Shown here one piece after another: positions 16,153 through 24,622 of a DNA stretch of 64,000 nucleotides. The DNA comes from an uncultured Prevotellaceae bacterium (GTDB lineage Bacteria > Bacteroidota > Bacteroidia > Bacteroidales > Bacteroidaceae): assembly GCA_902780635.1 (NCBI GenBank), contig CACZGH010000005.1:82437-146436 (forward strand), given 5' to 3'. A model generated the notes under the pieces. That model worked only from the letters and a program-made list of their open reading frames with translations. It was not told the origin of the DNA and did no database searches. Made by a program: the position numbers and the translations under genes. The stretch's first letter is position 1. Each line of letters starts with the position of its first letter.

Positions 16153-19083
16153 TCAGCTGCGGCTTACTTGTAGGCCTTTGGTGCTGAGGGTCATGTTGAC
16201 GAAACGGGCGTTGGGGTTGAGGCGGTTGGTGGTGAGGATTTGCCGGATGCGGGCGGCGGCCTCTGGATCTTTCGCCACCATGTAGAGGTAGCCTCCTCCA
16301 CCTGCGCCGGGCAATTTGTATCCCAGGCAGAGGTCATCGACACGGTCGGTGAGGAGTTTCACCTCCGAGGGGTTGGTACCGTTGTCGAGCAGTTGGTTTT
16401 GTGTCCACGTCTTCCGCACCAGTTGTCCCATCCGTACGAAATCGTTGCGCTGTATGGCCTCATACATCTCCATGGCATGATGCTTCATGGTGCGCAGGAG
16501 TGCCAGTTCGTCATGCTGGTTAAGGAACATCTTACGCACAATCTCCGCGAGGATACTCTTGGCGGTGCGTGTGATGCCCGTATAATATAATAGGTGGCAG
16601 GCGCGGTAGTCAGGCTGGGTATACAGTTCCGACGGCAACCACCGTATGACTGGGTTTTGTGCAAATCCCCGCTCCGTCTGAAGCAGTTTTGCACCCTGCA
16701 GCAGTCCACCAAACTGGTCCTGCCATCCGCCGCCGGTGGTGAGCAGTTGTTCGAGCACCAGTGTGCGGTGTCCTATCTCGTTGCGGTCCCATGCCAGTCC
16801 ACAGAAATCGTTGATGGTGCCCAGGACGGTAGACGCCAGTATGCTGCTGGTGCCCAGACCACTTCCCGCGGGTATCGCCGAGAGGAGTGTCAGTTCAATG
16901 CCACACCCGAAGTCCTGCAGTTGGCTGCGCAGCGAGTCATACTGTTCTGCGGAGAATCCCGGAAGGAATCCAGCGAGTGCCAGTGCCGCCTTAGGTATGG
17001 AGAACGGACTTCCCACATGGTGGAAGTCAGCCAGTTGCTCATACGTCTCCACACGCTCCGATGCTCCCAAGTCGATGCTTCTGAGGATGATATGCGGCTC
17101 CTTACAGGGACGTATATATGTCTGTATCGGTGGCTGTCCGTTGAGTTCGATGGCGATATTGACCACGTTGCCCCCCTCCATGAGACAGTAGGGCGGTGTG
17201 TCCGTCCATCCCCCTGCCAAGTCGATACGTACGGGACTTCGTCCCCACACGATTTGGTCGCTGTATACCGACATGGCTGGCCTTTGTCGTGCCGTGAGTG
17301 CACCCTCCGTCAGTCCCTCCCGCAACAAGCTGAAGGCGCGCGCCTCCTGCGTAGCACCATCCTGCCCTTTGAGCGTGCGCAGACGTGCCCTGAACATCGC
17401 GTCGTGGATGCGTGTGAGCAGCGGTTCGTCATCCGGCAGCGGGTGCGGCTCGGCGATATGGAAGCGTGCGAACTCTGCCGCCGCGTCATCGAGGTCGACC
17501 TGATAGAAGATGCTATGTTGGTAGTTATTGGCGAGGAACGACCAGTTTTTGCGTCTGTTCTCCTCCCTTTGTTCCACGAGTCGCTGCAGGTTGGCCTGTG
17601 CCGATATCTCGTCAGCGCTCAGGCGTCGTGCCAGTCGCCAGATGATGCGTCCTCCGTCCTTGTCCGGTTCGTTGAGCATCCATCTGAGCACCAGTCCCAT
17701 ATCATCGATATTGTTGACCACAGGGAAGAGGCGAGCCCCCTGAAGGTCGTCCGTACCCTCTATCTCAGACAGGTCGACACCCCGGGGTTTCAGCCATTCG
17801 GCGAAAGGCCTTCCCATCCAATGTGTGGACTCCAGCGAGAGGTCACCACGAAAAGCGTCGTCATAACCGTATGGGCGTACCACCCATTCCGTCTCTCCTA
17901 TTGGCACGATGTCGACACACTGTCCCTGTCGCAGGCTGATGTGCCAGCTATTCTCCGGTACGCCAGTGATGACATTGCACGACGAGAGCGTCCACTGTTC
18001 ACTGACGCAACTGTTCTCTATCCATAGATTACGGTTTTGTTCCGTCACCTGGATCCATGTCTCTGAGTTCTGTATGAATATCGAGGGGTGTGGTTTGCGG
18101 GAGCGGTGCATAATCTCGCGCTGGTCGTTGACCACATTCTGTATGGCCAATGTCGACGAAATCAGTTCTGGTGTCGTGCCATAATGATAGAACTCGCCGC
18201 CCGGGAGTGGCAAGATGGCCACAGAAAGTTTCGACACCTCATCATCGGCGACGGTGGAATGTGTGCCCAGGGCGCAGCCGAACTCCCCATAGAGGTCATA
18301 ATAAGATGTCTCACCCTCGTGCTCACAATGACGCATGAGCACCTCCACGGCACGGTCGCTGAGCAGCCAGATGCCGATGTCGGTGAGATAGAAATGGTCT
18401 TTCCGCAGTTGACTGAGTCGGCTGACCGATGGTTTCTGGAGCATGCACTTCAGTGTGGTCGGCGTACGGCGGTCTGCCACGAACACCCCGTGAGTGGTGG
18501 CTATCTGGTCGTCGAGCCACAGACCATAGCACACCACATCCGCCTCAGGGATGACCTGGAGCGGTTGGGTGGCCCGTATGAGCACATCGCCACTGACCAC
18601 CATGGTATGGAGGTTGTCTGGCGCCGCCTGCATGATCTGTTCGAAGAGTGGCAACTGTTGCTCCAGGAGGTTCTGTGACAGCCGTTGTCCCCGTTCCCAT
18701 CGGAACACAGGCAGTGGTGTGAGGATTTTGCCCGACGGCGCATAGGCCGGCAGTCTGCGGCTCTGTCCCCCTGCATGAAGCAGGATACGCTTGTCGGCAG
18801 CGAGCCACTGCTGGAACGACGTGTCGCCACCCGTTTGTGCATGACACTGGCGGAGGAGCCACGCCGTGCCCCCACCACTGCCGAGTTTGCGGTCAACGGG
18901 GTCGTTGGTGCAGAACCACTTGTCACGACTGCAGCCGGTGACATCATGGAAACAGTGGACTAAGTTGGGGGGGAGGGAAAGCAGGACCCCACCCCGATCC
19001 TCCTCAGACGATACTCTCCCACGGCCCTCCCCATAGGGGAGGGAGGGCGAAAGAGGATGGGATGGATTGGAAGTTTTTTTCAT
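16153..19083 (-). CDS. fkp: Bifunctional fucokinase / GDP-fucose pyrophosphorylase
   Basis: Converts L-fucose to fucose-1-phosphate and then to GDP-L-fucose for fucosylation of capsule and surface glycoproteins. The N-terminal guanylyltransferase half shows LLHAGGQSRRLP near residues 101-112. The C-terminal GHMP kinase half shows RIDLAGGWTDTPPY (about 640) and PAGSGLGTSSILAS (about 741). Length is 976 residues against about 949 for Bacteroides Fkp. The excess is an N-terminal stretch of about 33 residues (SHPLSPSLPYGEGRGR region) encoded by a copy of the C-rich intergenic repeat; normal homology begins at LLSLPPNLV. Located between yfhO and the GSCFA gene on one strand. Confidence 0.96.
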   Translation of the reverse strand: MKKTSNPSHPLSPSLPYGEGRGRVSSEEDRGGVLLSLPPNLVHCFHDVTGCSRDKWFCTNDPVDRKLGSGGGTAWLLRQCHAQTGGDTSFQQWLAADKRILLHAGGQSRRLPAYAPSGKILTPLPVFRWERGQRLSQNLLEQQLPLFEQIMQAAPDNLHTMVVSGDVLIRATQPLQVIPEADVVCYGLWLDDQIATTHGVFVADRRTPTTLKCMLQKPSVSRLSQLRKDHFYLTDIGIWLLSDRAVEVLMRHCEHEGETSYYDLYGEFGCALGTHSTVADDEVSKLSVAILPLPGGEFYHYGTTPELISSTLAIQNVVNDQREIMHRSRKPHPSIFIQNSETWIQVTEQNRNLWIENSCVSEQWTLSSCNVITGVPENSWHISLRQGQCVDIVPIGETEWVVRPYGYDDAFRGDLSLESTHWMGRPFAEWLKPRGVDLSEIEGTDDLQGARLFPVVNNIDDMGLVLRWMLNEPDKDGGRIIWRLARRLSADEISAQANLQRLVEQREENRRKNWSFLANNYQHSIFYQVDLDDAAAEFARFHIAEPHPLPDDEPLLTRIHDAMFRARLRTLKGQDGATQEARAFSLLREGLTEGALTARQRPAMSVYSDQIVWGRSPVRIDLAGGWTDTPPYCLMEGGNVVNIAIELNGQPPIQTYIRPCKEPHIILRSIDLGASERVETYEQLADFHHVGSPFSIPKAALALAGFLPGFSAEQYDSLRSQLQDFGCGIELTLLSAIPAGSGLGTSSILASTVLGTINDFCGLAWDRNEIGHRTLVLEQLLTTGGGWQDQFGGLLQGAKLLQTERGFAQNPVIRWLPSELYTQPDYRACHLLYYTGITRTAKSILAEIVRKMFLNQHDELALLRTMKHHAMEMYEAIQRNDFVRMGQLVRKTWTQNQLLDNGTNPSEVKLLTDRVDDLCLGYKLPGAGGGGYLYMVAKDPEAAARIRQILTTNRLNPNARFVNMTLSTKGLQVSRS
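18967..19060. repeat. C-rich repeat inside the 5' end of fkp
   Basis: CCCTCCCCATAGGGGAGGG hairpin plus degenerate CCCACCCCGATCCTCCTC module, in frame with fkp codons 8-36. It belongs to the family at 9396 and 13337. Confidence 0.8.
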
Positions 19084-19129
19084 GATGATTGAAAACGTTC
19101 AGATGTAGAGAGGTGATGGGGAACAGCCC

Positions 19130-21646
19130 TTACACCCGACTGTTGGCGTCGTCCTCAGTGGGGGTTGGCTTTTTGCGGAATTGGAAGACAAGGCCGGCGA
19201 TGATGGAGAGGAAGAGGAGGGCGAGAGAGATATGAGCCACTGTCTCTGTGGTGGCCACCGTTTGTGGATGGAAGTCGAGGACGACCTCATGTTTGCCGGG
19301 CGCCACCTTAAGTGCCCTAAGGATGTAGTTGACCCGTCCGATCTCTGCGGGTTGACCGTCGATGGTGGCCGTCCATCCCGGGTAATAGATTTCTGAGAAG
19401 ACCACCACGCCGCCTTTTGCCGACTCCACCGTGTACTTCAGGTTGTTGGGTTGATAAGCCGTGATGCTGACACGAGCGGTGCTGTCCTGAGGTGTGCTCT
19501 CGCCGAGGATGTCCTTGAACTGGGCGTCGGCCACTGCCTCATGACGCAGGTTGGTCTTCCCCACCCCATCAATCTCAGCGTTGGCATTATCGACATAGCT
19601 CACCTTGTCAACCATCCATGCGTTGCCCTGTGCAAACGGGTTTTGCAGAGGAGCGGTGGCGCCCCCTTGCAGCGGCAAGATGAAGTACTTGGTGTTGAGC
19701 ATATTGATGACAGGGAAGATGCTGTCGCCGGCGACCTGTGTGAAGTCGCCATTGGCAGTCACCACCGCCTGCATCGCCTTTTGCATCTCCGGTGCGATAT
19801 ACGCCTCGATCATCTCCTGGTAGCGGCGCAGTTTGGCGGCATGATAACCACCTACGCTCTTATGGTAGAACGACGTCTCATTCTCATTGAACGTGTTGGA
19901 GGCGAAGTTGAGTACCCGATAGTCGAGCGCCTTGTCCTGTAAGATCTGCTCATCGGTAGCCGTCTTCTCCTGTGGCATTTCCTTGACTGTCTTAGACACG
20001 AACATATCATCGTTGAGATAGCGTTTGTTGACCGTCCACATATCCACAAGGCAGATGAGGGTGATGATGCCCACCATCCATTTAGCATCAAGCTTGCGTG
20101 CCTGATAGAGGAGCAGCATGAGTGTGCCCATCAGGATGATGAGGAACGAGCGCCACGCGTCGGCGGTGAAGATCGACTCACGCACGCTACGCAGGTTGGA
20201 GAGCAGCGGGTTGAGTTGGTCGGCAGGGAACTGGCTGAGCGCCTGCATCTCCGACGAAGACACGAAGTCGGAGAAGAAGAGCGTAGGTGCGACGGCGAAG
20301 AGTAGGCATGCGCCTCCAGTCAGGGCGAAACTCGCATAGAGATATTTGATTTTCTTCTTGAGCAACTCGGGCTCATCGACGACCTTCTTCAGTGCCATCA
20401 TGGCGAGCAGAGGGATGGTAAACTCAGCGATGACCAGTATGGACGCCACTGTGCGGAACTTAGAATACATGGGGAAATGGTCGATGAAGAAGTCGGTCAA
20501 ACCCATGAAGTTGCGGCCCCATGAGAGGAGGATGGAGAGGATGGTGGCTGCGAGCAGCGCCCACTTCATCGGTCCCTTGACCACGAAGAGCCCTAGGATG
20601 AAGAGCATAAGCACAAAGGCGCCCACGTAGACCGGACCGCTGGTGCCGGGCTGTTCACCCCAGTACTGTCCTATCTGACCATAAATCTGATAATAGTTCG
20701 GGTCTGCCTTCTCCATGGCGGCTTGGTTGGCAGCGAGTGGCACAGAGGCACCTCCCTTCACGTTGGGTACGAGCAGTGACCAAGTCTCGCCGATGCCATA
20801 GCTCCACTGCGTGATGTAGTCACGCTCCAGTCCGCTGTCGGTTTGGTTGGCGCTGTTTTCCTTCACCAGCTCGCTCTTTCCGCGCATCGACTCTTTTTGG
20901 TATTGCCAAGTGTGGTAGAGGTTGGAGAGATTGGCACAGATGCCGATGGCAGCAGCCACGACACACACCGCCGACGCCTTGAGGAAGCGCGCCATCTGAC
21001 GCTCACGGATAGCCTGGAATAAGAAGGCCAATATCATGAAGAAGATGATGAATAGATAGTAATAGGTCATCTGCACGTGGTTGGCATTGACCTCAAACGC
21101 CGCGAAGAGTGCCGTGACGACAAAGCCCCAGAAATATTTGCCTCGGTAGGCCAGGACGATACCCGCTATCATCGGTGGCAGGTATGCCAAGGCCCACACC
21201 TTCCAGATGTGTCCCGCTGCGATGATAATGAAGAAATAACTGGAGAAAGCCCATACGATGGCTCCTAATACCGCCAATGTCTGCCGGAAATTGAATGCCC
21301 TGAGCAGGAGGTAGAACCCGAGGAGGTAGGCGAAGACATACCACACATTGTCGGGCAGCCACAGGTGCCATGCGTCGACGGCGTGGCTGAGAATATCGGT
21401 GCTGTCGTATGACGGAGCCGTCTGATAGGTGGGCATACCACTGAAGGTGGCGTTGGTCCAGCGGGTGCGCTCGCCCGTGCTCTCGAAATACTCACGCGCC
21501 TCCTGTCCAGCCCCCCGTCCTGCGGAAGTATCGTGCTGATAGAGGATCCGTCCTTCGAAGTCGGCGGGGAAGAAATAAGCGAACGCGATGACTGCAAACA
21601 ATACGACTGCCAGGAGATCAGGCAGACATTTTTTGAATTTTTCCAT
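19130..21646 (-). CDS. YfhO-family multispanning membrane protein
   Basis: An 838-residue protein with about a dozen membrane helices in the first 500 residues (first helix LLAVVLFAVIAFAYFF), a large extracytoplasmic domain, and a last helix near the C-terminus (ISLALLFLSIIAGLVFQF). The family is linked to glycosylation of cell-surface polymers with a GT-C-like fold. The C-terminal part includes YPGWTATIDGQPAEI, a hallmark of the family. It sits 46 bases upstream of fkp, consistent with a shared role in surface glycan assembly (inference). Its promoter is divergent from the GH2 gene. Confidence 0.9.
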   Translation of the reverse strand: MEKFKKCLPDLLAVVLFAVIAFAYFFPADFEGRILYQHDTSAGRGAGQEAREYFESTGERTRWTNATFSGMPTYQTAPSYDSTDILSHAVDAWHLWLPDNVWYVFAYLLGFYLLLRAFNFRQTLAVLGAIVWAFSSYFFIIIAAGHIWKVWALAYLPPMIAGIVLAYRGKYFWGFVVTALFAAFEVNANHVQMTYYYLFIIFFMILAFLFQAIRERQMARFLKASAVCVVAAAIGICANLSNLYHTWQYQKESMRGKSELVKENSANQTDSGLERDYITQWSYGIGETWSLLVPNVKGGASVPLAANQAAMEKADPNYYQIYGQIGQYWGEQPGTSGPVYVGAFVLMLFILGLFVVKGPMKWALLAATILSILLSWGRNFMGLTDFFIDHFPMYSKFRTVASILVIAEFTIPLLAMMALKKVVDEPELLKKKIKYLYASFALTGGACLLFAVAPTLFFSDFVSSSEMQALSQFPADQLNPLLSNLRSVRESIFTADAWRSFLIILMGTLMLLLYQARKLDAKWMVGIITLICLVDMWTVNKRYLNDDMFVSKTVKEMPQEKTATDEQILQDKALDYRVLNFASNTFNENETSFYHKSVGGYHAAKLRRYQEMIEAYIAPEMQKAMQAVVTANGDFTQVAGDSIFPVINMLNTKYFILPLQGGATAPLQNPFAQGNAWMVDKVSYVDNANAEIDGVGKTNLRHEAVADAQFKDILGESTPQDSTARVSITAYQPNNLKYTVESAKGGVVVFSEIYYPGWTATIDGQPAEIGRVNYILRALKVAPGKHEVVLDFHPQTVATTETVAHISLALLFLSIIAGLVFQFRKKPTPTEDDANSRV

Positions 21647-21675
21647 TGGTGATAGTTGTTTTGTCTTTTAGATGA

Positions 21676-21709
21676 CAAAATTACAACTTTTTTATGTAAT
21701 CTGGACAAA
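21676..21709 (-). promoter_or_regulatory. Promoter of yfhO-fkp-GSCFA
   Basis: Minus-strand TAATTTTG (21676-21683) with TTTG (21706-21709) 22 bases away; 30 bases ahead of the start codon. Confidence 0.7.
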
Positions 21710-21716
21710 AATCCAT

Positions 21717-21746
21717 GTTGAATTCAAAAAATAATCTTTATTTTTG
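21717..21746 (+). promoter_or_regulatory. Candidate promoter of the GH2 gene
   Basis: GTTG (21717-21720) and TATTTTTG (21739-21746), 18 bases apart. This would give a leader of about 185 bases holding palindrome copy 2 and an A-rich repeat tract. Confidence 0.5.
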
Positions 21747-21790
21747 CAAATGAGATAAGGAGGAGGAGCGAGGGGACAGGACTGGTGCAG

Positions 21791-21809
21791 GCTGCAACAA
21801 TGTTGCAGC
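21791..21809. repeat. Dispersed GCTGC palindrome, copy 2
   Basis: GCTGCAACA-A-TGTTGCAGC, followed by ATAGATAACAGGGGCGA. Closest to the copy at 45912 in both arms and flank. Confidence 0.75.
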
Positions 21810-21824
21810 ATAGATAACAGGGGC

Positions 21825-21940
21825 GACTGAAAAGCGAAAGGCTGAAAAGCAAAAGGCGAAGAGCAAAAAGCTAAAAGCGAACCGCGAAAAGCGAAAAACA
21901 AAAAACAAAGAACGAAAAACAAAAAGAAACTACTAACATA
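21825..21940 (+). repeat. GCGAAAAGC-type leader repeats before the GH2 gene
   Basis: About twelve degenerate units such as AAAAGCGAAAGGC and AAAAGCAAAAGGC run to within 20 bases of the ATG at 21941. No C-rich hairpin precedes them here. Confidence 0.8.
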
Positions 21941-24487
21941 ATGAAAAAGAACTACTTGATACTAATGATGATGGTGCTCACGATGAGTATGCAGACACTC
22001 TCCACGGGGGCACAATCAACCACAACGGGGGTGCGGACACCCAAGATGAAGGCTCAAACACTCACAATGAGGACACTGAAAAGCGTGGAGAGCACACAGG
22101 CACCCACGACAAAGCCGCAGGCATCCACGGTGAACCCACAGACACGTGTGGTGAAGAACCTTAACTTCGGATGGAAATTTCATGAGGGTGACGTGGCAGG
22201 TGCCGCAGAGCCATCCTTTGATGACCATGCTTGGCGCAACGTGGACCTGCCTCACGACTTCCAAATTGAACAGCCGTGGGTGGCACCCGCTGCCGATGAA
22301 AAAGCAGACAACAGCGATGTGGGCGCCAACATCAAGAGTAGGCTGTCGTCACGCGGTTTCAAAGAGATGGGCAAGGGGTGGTACCGCTACGAGTTGCCCC
22401 TGACCGACGACCTGCGTGGCCGTCGGCTGTTGCTCGACTTTGAGGGTATCATGTACGTTGGTGACGTCTACCTCAACGGGAAGCGCATTGGCGGCACCGA
22501 CTATGGTTATGTAGGTTTCGACATCGACATCACCAAGGAAGTGAAATGGGGTGAGAAAAACATCCTGGCCGTAATGGCCGACACGCGTGAGCCCAACAAC
22601 TCACGCTGGTATACTGGAGGTGGTCTGTTCCGTGATGTTCATCTCATCGCCACCGACCCCATCCTCTACTTCACCCGTCATCCCCTCTATATCACCACCG
22701 AGGTGACCGGCATCACCTCACCCACCTCAGCCAAACAAGCCACTATCCACATTCAGATGGAGAACGGCTGTTATCTGAAAGACAACCCCGAGACCGTGTC
22801 GGTGGGTCTGCGTATCCTGGACATGGACGGGAAGGTGGTGGTGGACCAGCGTGAGGACGTGCGGCGCAACAGAAAGTTACGCATACAGGAAATGGAACTT
22901 GCACCTGTGACAATCCCCTCCCCCACCCTATGGGACTGCGACGCCAGCCGCCCTGCCCTTTACACCGCAGAACTGACCCTTTACGGCACCGATGGAACTG
23001 CTACCGACTGTGTGAAGCAGCGTTTCGGCATCCGCCAAGTGGAGTTTGGCCCCTCCTACGGCATGAAGCTCAACGGTCGTAAGGTGCTGCTCAAAGGCAT
23101 CGCCAACCACCACACCTTAGGTGCCCTAGGTGCCGCCGCCTACCCTAGTGCCATCGAGAAGCGGCTGCAGTTGCTCAAAGACTACGGCTTCAACCACCTG
23201 CGCACCTCACACAACCCCTACAGCAAGTCGCTCCTCGACCTTTGCGACGAGTATGGCATCCTGGTGGTGGACGAGTTGTATGACAAATGGCTCGACCAAT
23301 ACTGTGGCGGCCGCGCTCCATGGCTGACACTGTGGCAGCATGACCTCCCCGAGTGGATCAAGCGCGACAGGAATCACCCCTCTGTGGTGCTGTGGAGCTT
23401 AGGCAACGAGTTGCAGACCTACACCAACCTTCCCTTCAACGACTGGGGTGTGACCCCTTACCGGATGCAAAAGGCACTGTTGCACCGCTATGACACCACC
23501 CGTCTGGTGACCGTGGCCATGCACCCCCGTGGGCGCGACCACTACACCGACTCACTGCCAGCACCGCTGGCCAAAGAGACTGACATCCAAGCCTATAACT
23601 ACCGTTATATGTACTTCCCCGGCGACGGTCGTCGTTTCCCCTGGATGAACTTCTACCAGAGCGAGGCATCAATCGCCGCAATGGGACCTAACTACTTCGA
23701 GATGAACCTCGACAAGGTGATCGGCTTAGCATACTGGGGCGCTATCGACTACTTAGGCGAGAGCCAAGGGTGGCCTGCGAAAGGATGGGCACAAGGTGTC
23801 TTCGACATCTCCTTAGAGCCCAAGCCTAAGGCCTACTTCCTGAGGAGCTATTTCAAGCCCGAGGAGCCCTTAGTACATATCGGCATCATAGACAGTAAGG
23901 GCGACATGATGTGGAACGGCGTACAGACCGGCAACGACGGCATGAGCGACCACTGGAACCGTGCCGCGGGCGATGAACTGTCGCTCTACACCTACACTAA
24001 TGCCGACGAGGTAGAACTGAGGGTGAACGGCCATTCTCTGGGAAAGAAGAACAACCCTGTGGACGACCCGAAACACCGCAACCAGATCAGATGGGAGCAT
24101 GTGAAATATGAGCCGGGGAACATCGAGGCCATAGGCTACCGTGACGGACGTGAAGTGTGCCGCCATCGTATCGAGACCACAGGCGACGCTGTGAAACTAA
24201 GACTGACCGCCGACAACCCTTCGTGGCAAGCCGATGGCACCGACCTGCAGCACATCCGTGTAGAAGCCGTGGACAAGAAAGGACGCCGTGTGAAGAGTGC
24301 CCAAACAGAACTAAAATTCAGTGTAGAGGGTGACGCCCGTATCGTGGCTGTGAGCAGCGGCGACCACAACAGCGACGAACTGAACGTGACTGACCACCGA
24401 CGGCTGTATAACGGCAGCGCATTAGTGATCCTGCGCGCCGGAAAGACGGCTGGAGAGGTGAAACTAAAAGTAGAGACCTCACACTAG
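21941..24487 (+). CDS. Secreted glycoside hydrolase family 2 enzyme
   Basis: An 848-residue probable beta-galactosidase or related beta-glycosidase. Signal peptide at residues 1-24 (cleavage near STGAQ). Residues 26-70 are a low-complexity Thr/Gln/Lys-rich stretch (TTKPQASTVNPQT) not normal for the family core. Then the jelly-roll sugar-binding domain (NFGWKFHEGDVAG), an Ig-like domain, and a TIM barrel with HNPYS (about 425), probable acid/base E490 in LGNEL and probable nucleophile E575 in YQSEAS. C-terminal DUF4982/Ig-like domains complete the usual layout. Exported to the periplasm or outer surface. Paired with a GH106-like enzyme downstream, suggesting joint attack on a plant or host glycan. 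No SusC/SusD genes are adjacent. Confidence 0.9.
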   Translation: MKKNYLILMMMVLTMSMQTLSTGAQSTTTGVRTPKMKAQTLTMRTLKSVESTQAPTTKPQASTVNPQTRVVKNLNFGWKFHEGDVAGAAEPSFDDHAWRNVDLPHDFQIEQPWVAPAADEKADNSDVGANIKSRLSSRGFKEMGKGWYRYELPLTDDLRGRRLLLDFEGIMYVGDVYLNGKRIGGTDYGYVGFDIDITKEVKWGEKNILAVMADTREPNNSRWYTGGGLFRDVHLIATDPILYFTRHPLYITTEVTGITSPTSAKQATIHIQMENGCYLKDNPETVSVGLRILDMDGKVVVDQREDVRRNRKLRIQEMELAPVTIPSPTLWDCDASRPALYTAELTLYGTDGTATDCVKQRFGIRQVEFGPSYGMKLNGRKVLLKGIANHHTLGALGAAAYPSAIEKRLQLLKDYGFNHLRTSHNPYSKSLLDLCDEYGILVVDELYDKWLDQYCGGRAPWLTLWQHDLPEWIKRDRNHPSVVLWSLGNELQTYTNLPFNDWGVTPYRMQKALLHRYDTTRLVTVAMHPRGRDHYTDSLPAPLAKETDIQAYNYRYMYFPGDGRRFPWMNFYQSEASIAAMGPNYFEMNLDKVIGLAYWGAIDYLGESQGWPAKGWAQGVFDISLEPKPKAYFLRSYFKPEEPLVHIGIIDSKGDMMWNGVQTGNDGMSDHWNRAAGDELSLYTYTNADEVELRVNGHSLGKKNNPVDDPKHRNQIRWEHVKYEPGNIEAIGYRDGREVCRHRIETTGDAVKLRLTADNPSWQADGTDLQHIRVEAVDKKGRRVKSAQTELKFSVEGDARIVAVSSGDHNSDELNVTDHRRLYNGSALVILRAGKTAGEVKLKVETSH

Positions 24488-24502
24488 GGGATGGGAATAG
24501 AG

Positions 24503-24583
24503 GAGCTAGATGGTCTAGATAGTCTAGATGATCTAGATAGTCTAGATAGTCTAGATAGTCTAGAAAATCTAGATCTTCTAGAT
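24503..24583 (+). repeat. TCTAGATAG 9-nt tandem tract
   Basis: About nine copies of a 9-nt unit containing the palindrome TCTAGA, in the gap between GH2 and GH106. In frame it would encode DSLDSLD repeats if translation began at 24491, but the signal-peptide start at 24623 is preferred. Confidence 0.9.
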
Positions 24584-24622
24584 AAAAAGCAGAAAAAAAG
24601 AAACAAAAAACTATACAAAACA

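Noticed and set aside
16594-18027. 477-codon plus-strand frame opposite fkp
   Set aside because: Shadow of fkp, which is conserved over its full length.
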